A stretch of DNA of 64,000 nt from Halegenticoccus soli (GTDB lineage: Archaea > Halobacteriota > Halobacteria > Halobacteriales > Haloferacaceae), in the NCBI RefSeq assembly GCF_002844195.1, contig NZ_PEND01000005.1:372001-436000 (forward strand), written 5' to 3'. This document shows, in pieces, positions 9,426 through 19,398 of the stretch (within the stretch, counting starts at the first letter, position 1; the number at the start of each line of letters is the position of its first letter). Under the pieces are notes generated by a model. The model made no database searches, was not told the DNA's origin, and saw nothing but the letters and a program-made list of their open reading frames with translations. The position numbers were made by a program, and so were the translations under genes.

Positions 9426-10381
9426 GCAGTCAGCTCTCGCGCGACGGGGCGGACGGTCGGAACGAGGCGGAGGAAGTCGACGAGACGGACGAACGGAACG
9501 CCGAGAGGGACGTCGATGGCGCTGACGGAGAGTCCGACGCGGCCGACCTCGCCGCCCAGATCGACCTCCTCCGGGCGGAGAACCGTCGCCTCAGAGAGGA
9601 GTACACGCAGGCCAAGCGGACGCAGTACCGTCGCACGGCGCTGGGACTTGCACTGGTCGGCGCACTGGCCACGGGAGCCGCCGTCATCTTCCCGAGCGCG
9701 CGGACCGTCCTCCTCGTGCTCGGCGGGACGGGGCTCTTCTCGGCGGTGTTGACGTACTACCTCACGCCGGAGCGGTTCATCGCGGCCGACGTCGGCGAGC
9801 GCGTCTACGGCGCGCTGGCGGACACGCAGGCTGCGATGACGGCCGAGCTTGGACTGCAGGATGCACGTATCTACGTGCCGACCGAGGGAGACCCCGCCGC
9901 GCAACTTTTCGTCCCCCAGTACGGCGACCATGAGCTCCCGGACACGGCGGAACTCGACTCCGTCTTCGTCGTCTCCGAGGAGGAGCGGCGACGCGGCGTG
10001 TCGTTCATCCCGACCGGGAGCGCCCTCTTCGCGGAGTTCGACCGGACGCGAACCGGCGGTCTCGGAGAGACGCCGACGGAGCTGGCCGACCAGCTGGCCG
10101 ACGCGCTCGTGGAAGGGTTCGAACTCGCAGACAGGGCGGCGGCGGACGTCGATCCGGAGGACGGACGCGCGACGTTCCGTGTCGACGGGAGCGCCTACGG
10201 TCCGGAGGCGCGGTTCGATCACCCGGTCGTGTCGTTCCTCGCCGTCGGCCTCGCCGTCGGCCTGTCGACGCCGGTGGCCGCCGAAGTCCACGGCTCCGAC
10301 GCCGCCGACTTCCTCGTCACCTATCGCTGGGACTTCGACGAGTCGGATGAAGGGGTCCCGTCGGACGAAGAGGTCGCGTAG
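9422..10381 (+). CDS. Membrane-anchored hypothetical protein with N-terminal coiled coil
   Basis: A 319-residue protein. Residues 1-40 are highly acidic. Residues 42-66 (DLAAQIDLLRAENRRLREEY) form a short coiled coil, two adjacent membrane segments lie at about 72-115, and a ~200-residue soluble domain follows. The ATG at 9422 overlaps the previous stop. The frame is open much further upstream, but that extension runs antiphase through the preceding gene and is spurious. It probably belongs to the DUF58/MoxR membrane module. No catalytic motif was recognised. Confidence 0.75.
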   Translation: MSSQLSRDGADGRNEAEEVDETDERNAERDVDGADGESDAADLAAQIDLLRAENRRLREEYTQAKRTQYRRTALGLALVGALATGAAVIFPSARTVLLVLGGTGLFSAVLTYYLTPERFIAADVGERVYGALADTQAAMTAELGLQDARIYVPTEGDPAAQLFVPQYGDHELPDTAELDSVFVVSEEERRRGVSFIPTGSALFAEFDRTRTGGLGETPTELADQLADALVEGFELADRAAADVDPEDGRATFRVDGSAYGPEARFDHPVVSFLAVGLAVGLSTPVAAEVHGSDAADFLVTYRWDFDESDEGVPSDEEVA

Positions 10382-10535
10382 TCGGGAAAACCGGCGACGA
10401 CGTCGGAGCGAAAGAGGACACAGTCGAACGTAGGCCGGGTGCCATAACGAACTTTTCGGGGAGAAACGTCGACCGTTGAGGGGAAGCTGAGCGGATTTCC
10501 GCGGGGTGAAGGCGGCTGCGTTCGGGAGACATCGC

Positions 10536-11529
<994 letters not shown>

Positions 11530-11537
<8 letters not shown>

Positions 11538-12600
11538 TACCATCACCTTCATCCTCTTCGGATAAAACGCCTGCTATCACGCGTTCGACTCGGCGGTCGT
11601 CCCAGTCCGGGTGCTGTCGCCGGAGATACGCCGCGAGTTCGTCCCTCCGCGCGGCGTCGATCCGGACTTCATCGCGCGCGTCCCCGCGACGCAATCGACC
11701 GAGGAGCCCCGGTCGCTTCGTCCAGCCGACGACGAGGCCGAGCCCCACGACGCCGACCAACACCTGCAGCACGGGCGATCCACGTATGAACAGGAGCGCG
11801 ACGGCGAGCGGCGGCTGGCTGCCGCTGTGCGAGTAGTCCAGGATGGCGCGCTTGTGATCGTCGAAGATCGCCCGGACGAACCCGCGGTTCCCGGGCCGGT
11901 CGAGCATCGCGTTGATGAACAGGCTCGGATCGCCGACGACGATCACCCGGCCCTCCCCGACCGATTCGACGGTTACGACCGGACGTTCGCCGAGCGACTC
12001 ATTGCCGTCGAGCTCCCCGTTCTGATTCTCGTCGAAGTAGGCGAAGCCGGACGTCGTCGCCCGGACCGTCGCGCCGTTTGGTCTGACGGCGGTCCCGTAG
12101 TTCAGCGTCAGCTGATCGACCCCGTCGACGATCGAGGCATTCGGGTCGTCCGAGACGTTCGTAGCCACGGGCATGTTCGGCGAGCGGTAGTTGTGCCGCT
12201 CGTCCCGGAGGGGTCGGCCGTCGAATCGGGCGTCAGCGCCGACGTCCGCGAGGAGCGCGTCGCCGTGCGGACCGTAGTCGTCCGCGACGACGAGCGTTCC
12301 GCCGTTGCGAACGAAACTTCGTAGCCTGGCGCTGTCTTCCTGCTCGTAGCGCGTCTCGGGCGAGAGGACGACCGCGACAGTTCCGTTCGCCGGCGTCTCC
12401 CGGTACGCGCTCGTGTTGAGGACGATCTCCGACTCCGTTCCGACGGCGTCGGCCTCCGCCTTGAGGGACGAAGCGCCGTCCCATGCCGAGTTGTAGACAC
12501 CGAACGCCGCCGTCGACGTGCTCGCCGCGACGATCGCCGCCACCGCGAGGAGGACGGCGAGTGCGACGAGGAGTGCGCGCGGGTAGCCGATTTCGGACAT
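11530..12600 (-). CDS. DUF4350 domain membrane protein
   Basis: About 356 residues from the ATG at 12600 (a GTG at 12612 is also in frame). An N-terminal membrane segment (about 8-30) leads into an extracytoplasmic domain with VVLSPE, LRSFVRNGGTLVVADDYG and GRVIVVGDPSLFINAML, the GATase-like DUF4350 fold. A membrane segment near 265-290 and a basic cytoplasmic tail follow. In haloarchaea and bacteria this protein is found with MoxR and DUF58. It is probably a scaffold or sensor in the complex and shows no catalytic triad. Coupled to MoxR by overlap. Confidence 0.85.
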
Positions 12601-12613
12601 GCTGAACCGCACC

Positions 12614-12889
12614 TCAGAACACCTCTACCGGGAGGGTCGAGAGGATGCGGCGGACGGCAACGTAGCCGAAGGCGGCAAGTCCGGCGAGGATGAGCCATTT
12701 GAGTCGCGCCCGCCACTCCGGCGTGACCGAAAAGGGCGCCGTGAACTCGACGACGATCAGAAAGCCGATCAGCGAGAGGACGAAGAACAGTTCGAGCGTC
12801 AACGCGTCCAGGAGGGCCAGCGCCAGCGCTGCTGCGAGCATCCACGCGGTCTGCGCGTGGACGAATCTGCGGCGGCGTGCTGTGGCCAT
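12614..12889 (-). CDS. Small two-to-three-span membrane protein, first gene of the MoxR operon
   Basis: A 91-residue protein with a basic N-terminus (MATARRRRF) and hydrophobic segments at about 14-32, 33-50 and 65-82. It ends just before the DUF4350 start. Comparable small proteins (I recall DUF7269, unverified) precede DUF4350 in haloarchaeal MoxR loci. Function unknown; it probably belongs to the same membrane complex. Confidence 0.72.
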   Translation of the reverse strand: MATARRRRFVHAQTAWMLAAALALALLDALTLELFFVLSLIGFLIVVEFTAPFSVTPEWRARLKWLILAGLAAFGYVAVRRILSTLPVEVF

Positions 12890-13079
12890 CGAGCGGGGCT
12901 AAGAATCCCTTCCTTACTAACCTATTGGCCGAGGAAAATGCATGTCCTACACACGGTGTTACTCCCAAGATCATCATTTCTTCTACGAGTTAAAATTGAG
13001 ATGAAACACCAGCCAGGATATGACTCTTTTGGGGAAAGTCTTTTTAACTATTCTATCGTATGATAAACGTAGGTTAGCT

Positions 13080-14801
13080 ATGAAAAAACTAACTCGTCGA
13101 GAGATTATTGCAGGAACCATGGCCAGCGTAACATTAAGTGCTGAATCGAGCGCCCATATGACAAAAAAAGAACCAGGTCGAAACAGCGCTCCCCAAGTAG
13201 ATGAAAGTGATATGAATACAGCTTATACAAAAACATATCGGGCAAGTAGTAAAGAAGAGCTACCCGTACCAGAAAATCCACCTGCTCTTGGAGTTACTCC
13301 TGGCGGTTTTTACGAGTGGCTTGTAGGAGACGCGGAGTGGAAATACGTCCTCAAGTCTCTATCATTAGAAGAGCTAAATAAGATCCAAATCGCGTTTCCT
13401 GAAGATGACTGTCCAGGCATTCAAGAAGCAATTAATTTGCTCCCTGATACAGGGGGTAAAGTAATCCTACTTGAAGGGACATATGAGGTGAAAGATGGGA
13501 CAGCAAATGAAGCAGCTATATTCGTTAATAAAAGTAACGTGACCATTGAAGGACAAGGTCACTCAACAAAGATATTCCTCCCAGACGGTATTACTGAGCC
13601 AGGTAAGGGGAAATCTATTTTAGATATTGGTCAGCCTGCTCATGAAAGTAATCCACAGATTGTTACTGGATGTCATCTAAAAGACTTTCTCATTGATGGA
13701 AATATGCAAAATCAAAACCCTGATGAAATAACGGATCTAAGTGATATGCATAATATAGAAGTGGTCGGTAGTAGGCACAAATTTTCCAATCTTTGGTCAG
13801 TCAATTCTACGGGAGATGGTCTCGAATTAACTAGCAAGCAAGACCCATCGGTTACAACTGATATCACAGTAGCGAACTGCCATTTCCACGATAATAATGA
13901 GCATTGCATTCATTTCCATGGCTGCCAGAACGTTACGGTTTCTAACTGCATTCTTGATGGGGAACGACAATCTACCGTCATTTCTACGTGGACAAATGTC
14001 ACCGATAATAAGGATATTACTCTCGATGGGTGCCAGATACTTAACGGTAAAGGGAGAAGTGGGATTGAAATTAAGGCAGATACTTCACAAGTAGTTGACG
14101 GAAGTCAACGGAAGACACGTGGTTTTCGTATGAGTGATTGTCTTGTCGCCTACAATAACGGTTTAGGTCTAATGATTGATGGGCGTTTCTCGGAAGATAT
14201 TGAGATTACAAACTGCACTTTCCTCGAAAATGGTAAGGGTAATGGCACACACAACGTGAAACTTGAGGGAGGTCAGGATGTACAAATCATTGACTGTTCG
14301 TTTAAACATGGATGGATGGATGGCCTGTTAATATCAACTGCGCGAAGTGAGGTCAAAGATGTGGCAATTAAGAATAATGTTATTAAGAACAATAACCAAA
14401 AAAGTGGATCATTCCCGAGCGGACTCGGTGTAGAAGTAGCTGGAAATAACATCACACGGCTTCGAGTGACCGACTTAGATATTATTTCGGATGAGAATTC
14501 ACCAAAACACTATTTTGGAGTTAGAGTTATCGAGAGGTCACCGGCCGTTTACCAGGATGTCGACTTTTCCGGAGTTTATATCAAAGGAGCAAGCAGAGAG
14601 GAGTGGTACAATATAGATATTATCGCTGATTATTTAGGAGAAAATAACCCTACGAAACCGATCGATGTAAGGCAATTGAAGCAAGAAGTCGGGAATCAAG
14701 CCTACCATGACGGAAGTGGAGGGAACACACCCGGTCCTGCATTTTACGATAATACTATAAGTGCATGGAGATCACTTGTCGACGGGACAACAATAAGGTA
14801 G
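13080..14801 (+). CDS. Tat-exported right-handed beta-helix protein (pectate-lyase-like)
   Basis: 573 residues from the ATG at 13080; an upstream GTG in frame would place 20 non-signal residues before the leader. MKKLTRREIIAGTMASVTLS is a Tat leader. From about residue 115 (CPGIQEAINLLPDTGGKVIL) the protein shows the repeating xNCxFxxN coils of a parallel beta helix. Members are polysaccharide lyases/hydrolases or structural spikes; no catalytic site was identified. The tail YHDGSGG...AWRSLVDGTTI resembles the tails of the beta-helix paralogs at 18-34 kb. AT-rich compared with the MoxR locus before it. Confidence 0.82.
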   Translation: MKKLTRREIIAGTMASVTLSAESSAHMTKKEPGRNSAPQVDESDMNTAYTKTYRASSKEELPVPENPPALGVTPGGFYEWLVGDAEWKYVLKSLSLEELNKIQIAFPEDDCPGIQEAINLLPDTGGKVILLEGTYEVKDGTANEAAIFVNKSNVTIEGQGHSTKIFLPDGITEPGKGKSILDIGQPAHESNPQIVTGCHLKDFLIDGNMQNQNPDEITDLSDMHNIEVVGSRHKFSNLWSVNSTGDGLELTSKQDPSVTTDITVANCHFHDNNEHCIHFHGCQNVTVSNCILDGERQSTVISTWTNVTDNKDITLDGCQILNGKGRSGIEIKADTSQVVDGSQRKTRGFRMSDCLVAYNNGLGLMIDGRFSEDIEITNCTFLENGKGNGTHNVKLEGGQDVQIIDCSFKHGWMDGLLISTARSEVKDVAIKNNVIKNNNQKSGSFPSGLGVEVAGNNITRLRVTDLDIISDENSPKHYFGVRVIERSPAVYQDVDFSGVYIKGASREEWYNIDIIADYLGENNPTKPIDVRQLKQEVGNQAYHDGSGGNTPGPAFYDNTISAWRSLVDGTTIR

Positions 14802-15052
14802 TCGTGATTCTATCGTTCATTGACAAAAAGTCAAAGAATGATTGAATATTATCGAATTTAGTCAAAGAGATCCCGACTCGGGGTTCAGCCTTCGAACTCC
14901 AAGCTGTCGATCACTAATTTACATCATCATCGAATATTAATGTCTGCTCATCGCAGGCGAAAGTCCCAAGACTAGGGTCTACTTCCTGTGACGACCTTTT
15001 AAATTTGGGGTCTTCGGTAGCTTAAAGTGATAAGATAGTGTTTGAAAAATCA

Positions 15053-16081
15053 ATGCCGTCAGCGTTGATAACCGGAGTGACAGGACAGGACGGAAGCTAT
15101 CTCGCCGAATATCTGGACAGCAAAGGATACGATGTCTACGGGCTAGTCCGTCGAACGTCCTCGAAGAACTACTGGCGGATAAAACACCTCATCGAAGATG
15201 ACTCAATCGATCTCATCGAGGGGGATCTCGAGGATCAGGTTTCGCTCAACCGCGCGGTGGAAAAGGCCGATCCCGACGAAGTGTACAACCTGGCGGCACA
15301 GTCTTTCGTCGGAACGTCGTTCAAACAGCCCCTCTACACGTCGAACGTCACGGGGCTGGGGGTTACTCGGTTACTCGAAGCGGTACGCCAGCACGCGCCC
15401 GACGCCCGCTTCTACCAGGCGAGCACCAGCGAGATGTTCGGCGAGGTCGACGAGGTCCCCCAAACGGAGGAGACGGACTTCCACCCTCGGTCCCCGTACG
15501 GCGTCGCGAAGCTGTACGGATACTGGTCAACCATCAATTACCGGGAGGCGTACGACATGTTCGCCGTCAACGGCATCCTGTTCAATCACGAGAGCCCCCG
15601 TCGGGGGGAGGAGTTCGTCACGCGGAAGATCACACTCGGGGCAGCGCGTATCAAGGAGGGGCTACAGGACGAACTCCGCCTCGGAAACCTCGACGCGAAG
15701 CGGGATTGGGGCGACGCGCGAGACTACGTGAAAGCGATGCACCTTATGCTGCAGCAGGACCCCGAAAACCTCCGCGATTACGTCATCGGAACCGGCCAGA
15801 CCTACACCGTCCGCCGGTGTGCAGAGGTCGCGTTCGACGAACTGGGGTTGGACTACGAGGACTACGTCGTCGTCGACGAGCGGTTCTACCGGCCCGCGGA
15901 AGTGAACGTGCTTCAGTCGGATCCCTCGCAGGCTGAGGCCGAGCTGGATTGGTCCGCGGAGGTTACCTTCGAGGAAATGATCCGAGATATGGCGCGGACG
16001 GACCACGAGCGCGTCAAGCGCGGCGACGAGCGGTGGGTTAATCCCAAGGCGGGCCTTCGTTTACAACCGGTAGTCGAGTAG
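15053..16081 (+). CDS. gmd: GDP-mannose 4,6-dehydratase
   Basis: 342 residues from the ATG at 15053 (a GTG at 15038 would add five). ITGVTGQDGSYLAEYL is the Gmd-type Rossmann fingerprint, STSEMFGE carries the catalytic Thr/Ser-Glu region, SPYGVAKLYGYW is the YxxxK motif, and NHESPRRGEEFVTRKI is diagnostic for Gmd. It converts GDP-D-mannose to GDP-4-keto-6-deoxy-D-mannose in the cytoplasm, the first step to GDP-rhamnose or GDP-fucose-type donors. The epimerase/reductase gene follows after ten bases. A T/A-rich TATA-like stretch lies near 14997-15004. Confidence 0.93.
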   Translation: MPSALITGVTGQDGSYLAEYLDSKGYDVYGLVRRTSSKNYWRIKHLIEDDSIDLIEGDLEDQVSLNRAVEKADPDEVYNLAAQSFVGTSFKQPLYTSNVTGLGVTRLLEAVRQHAPDARFYQASTSEMFGEVDEVPQTEETDFHPRSPYGVAKLYGYWSTINYREAYDMFAVNGILFNHESPRRGEEFVTRKITLGAARIKEGLQDELRLGNLDAKRDWGDARDYVKAMHLMLQQDPENLRDYVIGTGQTYTVRRCAEVAFDELGLDYEDYVVVDERFYRPAEVNVLQSDPSQAEAELDWSAEVTFEEMIRDMARTDHERVKRGDERWVNPKAGLRLQPVVE

Positions 16082-16091
16082 GATCATCACC

Positions 16092-17018
16092 ATGTCATCG
16101 AATAAACCTCTCGAATCGGTCTTCGTTACTGGAGGTACCGGCTTTCTCGGCGGCCACCTCCGGGATGCGCTGGCGAGCGAAGGGCTCGACGTCACTCTCC
16201 TCGTTCGTCCGACAACCGACGTACAGGTGCGACCGAACGAATCCGTCCGACGCGGCGACGTCACGGCGCCGGAGAACTTCGAACTGGGAAATCCTGATGC
16301 AATCGTTCACCTCGCCGGCCAGACGAGCATCGAAACGGCCATCGAATCTCCCCGGACGACGTGGGAGATAAACGCGACGGGGACGCTCAACCTTCTTGAG
16401 GCGGCACGAGATGCGGACGACGCCAGATTCGTCTACGCGAGCACGGCCAGCGTGTACGGTCCTCCCGAGAAGCTACCGATCTCCGAGGATCATCCGATGT
16501 ATCCGGCCGAGCCCTACGGCGGGAGTAAAGCGGCCGCGGACCGACTCGTGCACGCCTACCACCGCACGTACGGACTTGACACCGTGACCGCCAGGATTTT
16601 CAACACTTTCGGACCGGGACAGCCCACCCACAACGTGGTTCCCGCGATCATCGAGCAGGCGCTGACGGACGAGACGGTCGAGCTGGGTAATCTCTCGCCG
16701 AGTAGAGATTTCCTGTACGTGGAAGACACCGTAGGCGCGCTTCTGACGTTGCTAAGGAGCGGCGAGAGAGGGGAAGCCTACAACGTCGGACGGGGCGAGG
16801 ACACCGAAATCGGGGAGCTCGCAGGCCTCATACTCGAATTAATCGACAGAGACGTCGAGCTCGTCTCGACCGCCGATCGACAGCGCGACGAGGGCGTCGA
16901 GATCCCGAGACACGTTTCCGATTCTTCGAAACTTCGGAGCCTCGGATGGTCGCCGGACTACGACCTCGAAGCGGGCCTCAAAGCGACCATCGACGCGGTA
17001 AGTACAAAAAAAGCGTAG
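16092..17018 (+). CDS. NAD-dependent epimerase/dehydratase (SDR), probable GDP-4-keto-6-deoxymannose processing
   Basis: A 308-residue extended SDR. VFVTGGTGFLGGHL is the nucleotide-binding glycine motif, ASTASVYGP and PYGGSKAAAD give the S and YxxxK catalytic residues, and NTFGPGQ is the substrate-loop signature. It follows gmd directly, so the likely role is reduction or epimerisation of the Gmd product. A generic UDP-sugar 4-epimerase role is the alternative. The gene pair probably supplies a deoxyhexose for the surface glycan made by this island. Confidence 0.87.
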   Translation: MSSNKPLESVFVTGGTGFLGGHLRDALASEGLDVTLLVRPTTDVQVRPNESVRRGDVTAPENFELGNPDAIVHLAGQTSIETAIESPRTTWEINATGTLNLLEAARDADDARFVYASTASVYGPPEKLPISEDHPMYPAEPYGGSKAAADRLVHAYHRTYGLDTVTARIFNTFGPGQPTHNVVPAIIEQALTDETVELGNLSPSRDFLYVEDTVGALLTLLRSGERGEAYNVGRGEDTEIGELAGLILELIDRDVELVSTADRQRDEGVEIPRHVSDSSKLRSLGWSPDYDLEAGLKATIDAVSTKKA

Positions 17019-17129
17019 CCGCTCGATTCCTTTTGAGTAGCTTCCGGAAGAAGTGGGAGTTCGAGGCGAGATCGTGACGCCGAGTTGATGGTTCTGACTC
17101 CGCTCGAAGGGAAGCGGACGCGCCGCTAA

Positions 17130-17591
17130 TTAAAAGAAATCTCCGTCTTCCAGGTATCGGATGACGTATTCGTGAAGCGTCGGGTCGAGTTCCGTTATAA
17201 GTCGATAGTCATCGTGTTGTCCGTCAAGTACGATGTCTTCGGCGTTGCTTTCCGCGTGAGCGTGGTACACGATATTCACCGTGTGGGTCGTCTCCACGTT
17301 GGGCAAGTTACCTGTGTCCCAGAAGTGGTTGTAAACCCCCAGCATTTCGCCCAACCGAATGGCGATACTGAGTTCTTCTCTCGCAAGCCTTTTCGCCGCC
17401 TGGTCGAACGTCTCACCTTTGTACAGCCTCGTTCCCGGCCAGAACCACTCCCCCTTCGCCGGTTCGTTGCGTCGCCGAAGCAGGAGGATTCCTTGATCGA
17501 AGGAGATTACGAGCTCGACACTCACTTGCGGCATCGAATTCAAGAAGCGTTCAAATTGTTCCATTGGGACGCTCTCGTCGTGTACCTTCAT
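17130..17591 (-). CDS. Nudix hydrolase, GDP-mannose mannosyl hydrolase type
   Basis: A 153-residue protein. The Nudix segment PGTRLYKGETFDQAAKRLA then REELSI has the altered box of GDP-mannose hydrolases, in which the usual REUxEE is relaxed to RLxxxEL. The flanking LLLRRRNEPAKGEWFWPG also matches that subfamily. It would hydrolyse GDP-mannose-type sugars to GDP and sugar and so balance the GDP-mannose pool used by the adjacent gmd. It is convergent with the gmd unit and has its own TATA element. Confidence 0.82.
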   Translation of the reverse strand: MKVHDESVPMEQFERFLNSMPQVSVELVISFDQGILLLRRRNEPAKGEWFWPGTRLYKGETFDQAAKRLAREELSIAIRLGEMLGVYNHFWDTGNLPNVETTHTVNIVYHAHAESNAEDIVLDGQHDDYRLITELDPTLHEYVIRYLEDGDFF

Positions 17592-17953
17592 GTGAAACAG
17601 CTTTCGATGGAGTATATTAAAGACCTATGTATGAATGAGATAAATATCTGTTTGATCGCTGGTCTATGTTATAGCACTCGTCTGTTTACTGTCTTAGAAA
17701 GATATCTCGTAATTTACTTAAATGTTTCAATTAAATACGCTTTATTTATAAAATTTTCATTGGGTATGGAATTTTAACAATCACCCCACCATGATTCTAT
17801 TCCGGAGGCAATTATTAATAAATATTATGATTTTCGCTTTTCAGAATTGCTTTTTAAAAACAGAGATTAGACGGTATACAGAACTCAGCTTTCTAGATTT
17901 CGATTATAAAAGTCTATTCGAATCAGATAACAGACTATCCTGTCAGCATTGAA
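17592..17953. other. AT-rich intergenic region
   Basis: 362 bases, strongly AT-rich, with no coding frame of note. It holds the promoter of the Nudix gene at its left end and the 3' region of the beta-helix gene at its right end. Confidence 0.5.
17612..17620 (-). promoter_or_regulatory. TATA box for the Nudix gene
   Basis: Read on the minus strand, TTTAATATA lies 21-29 bases before the ATG at 17591, the spacing expected for a leaderless transcript. Confidence 0.55.
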
Positions 17954-19285
17954 CTAGTGGATTGCCCCACCGTCAATCTGCGAAATCCAGTTGTTCCCGT
18001 TCCAGACAGCCAGTCCAGTTGGGTAATTACCCTCCCCGTTGTGAATCCCTTTATCGCCAACATACAGGCCGCTAACACCTCGTAGATCAGTTGGCACGAT
18101 ATCACCGTTATCACGGAGTCTTAAAGCATTCGAGCCCGTCTTGATAAACGGTGTATTGTCGAGAGCGAGATGCGATGACCGGTGGAGGTCAATGTCAGCG
18201 ACGTTTGAGACGAAGATAAGCGCATCTTCGTAATTCCGGTACGTCGAGTTGTTGATACTCACCTTATGGGCACTGTCGACAAAAATTCCGTGGTATCCCT
18301 TACTGCGTCCGTTAGGTGCGGTCCGAGCGTAGATACCTTGGAAATAACAGTCCCGAACTGTAAAGCACCCAGAGCCTCCGGGAAGGAAGATCTCTTGAGG
18401 GTACTCGGAACTCATACCATTTCCTTCGAAGTAGATATTGTAGAGACCTTGACCTCTCCCATAGGTAGCTTTGATGCCAGCTGCGCCGTTGTTTTGGATG
18501 GTACCACCGTGAAAGCTTGATGAGTTCCCCCGAAGCTCGACACCGGGAAGGTTGTTTCCGTCATAAAGCCCGCAGAAAAGGGCGTGACACCCAAAGAAAT
18601 TCGTATTAGCAGGCTTCGCACTTTGATTTAACTTGAACCCGACTCCTCTACAAGACCAGGCCATACAGTCAATAAAATTAAGTCCGGGAGATAGCCTCGG
18701 CCTACCCTCCGGAGATGTATAACCATCAACTTCGATGCCATGCGATTGGTTTTTGAAGAGGATCAGCCCGCGGTACGTCGAGTATGGGACGCCACGGATG
18801 CGCATCCCAACGTTCCCTCCGATGAGTTTAAGGTCGCTCACCAATGCCCTGTTTTCAAAGTCTCGCTGACCAGTTCCGAGGACTTCGATGACGCTCGCGT
18901 TCACGCCAGTTGCGTCAATCTCTGAGCCGGCAGGATGCCCTCCGGTTAACGAGATCTTCTTCTGGGTGAGATCGAGCTGGATCGGGAAAGTTTCGCCAGC
19001 GGTCTGCGCATCATACGAACCGTGAACATAGATTATGTCACCATCCTCCGCGGCTGCAATGGCCTCTTGAATAGTATTGTAGCCGTTTGGCGTCCCAACG
19101 ACGAGTCGTCCGCCGATGTTCATCTCGTCGGGACCGTATATGATTCGCGCTCCTTCGGTATCGCTCTGTTGTGTCTCGATCTGTTTGGCAATCCCCGTGT
19201 TAGGAGCGTTCTCGTCGAAGAATCCGACCTGCGGTTGGGTTTCTGGAGCTGTGCTTTCGTCGACCATATTGTTATCTTCTCTCAT
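17954..19285 (-). CDS. Right-handed beta-helix protein, leaderless paralog (pair A, downstream member)
   Basis: 443 residues (start at 19285; an ATG at codon 7 is also possible). The N-terminus is polar with no Tat or Sec leader. From ~residue 47 come RIIYGPDEMNIGGRLVVG and GYNTIQEAIAAAEDGD, the first coil of a pectin-lyase-like beta helix, then repeated coils such as FIDCMAWSCRGVGF and TYRNYEDALIF. The tail is LAVWNGNNWISQIDGGAI. It lies 113 bases downstream of a Tat-bearing paralog and is very close in sequence to the gene at 31227. Probably part of a secreted hetero-complex. No enzymatic residues were identified. Confidence 0.8.
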   Translation of the reverse strand: MREDNNMVDESTAPETQPQVGFFDENAPNTGIAKQIETQQSDTEGARIIYGPDEMNIGGRLVVGTPNGYNTIQEAIAAAEDGDIIYVHGSYDAQTAGETFPIQLDLTQKKISLTGGHPAGSEIDATGVNASVIEVLGTGQRDFENRALVSDLKLIGGNVGMRIRGVPYSTYRGLILFKNQSHGIEVDGYTSPEGRPRLSPGLNFIDCMAWSCRGVGFKLNQSAKPANTNFFGCHALFCGLYDGNNLPGVELRGNSSSFHGGTIQNNGAAGIKATYGRGQGLYNIYFEGNGMSSEYPQEIFLPGGSGCFTVRDCYFQGIYARTAPNGRSKGYHGIFVDSAHKVSINNSTYRNYEDALIFVSNVADIDLHRSSHLALDNTPFIKTGSNALRLRDNGDIVPTDLRGVSGLYVGDKGIHNGEGNYPTGLAVWNGNNWISQIDGGAIH

Positions 19286-19398
19286 TTTTTATCCGTGTTT
19301 TTGTGTTGTTCTACTGTACAATCAGGCATACGAAGAATCGAAAAACCCTGCTAGAGCTGATTGCCATGCCGTGACAATCTCTCCGCACAGGAGTTTCG

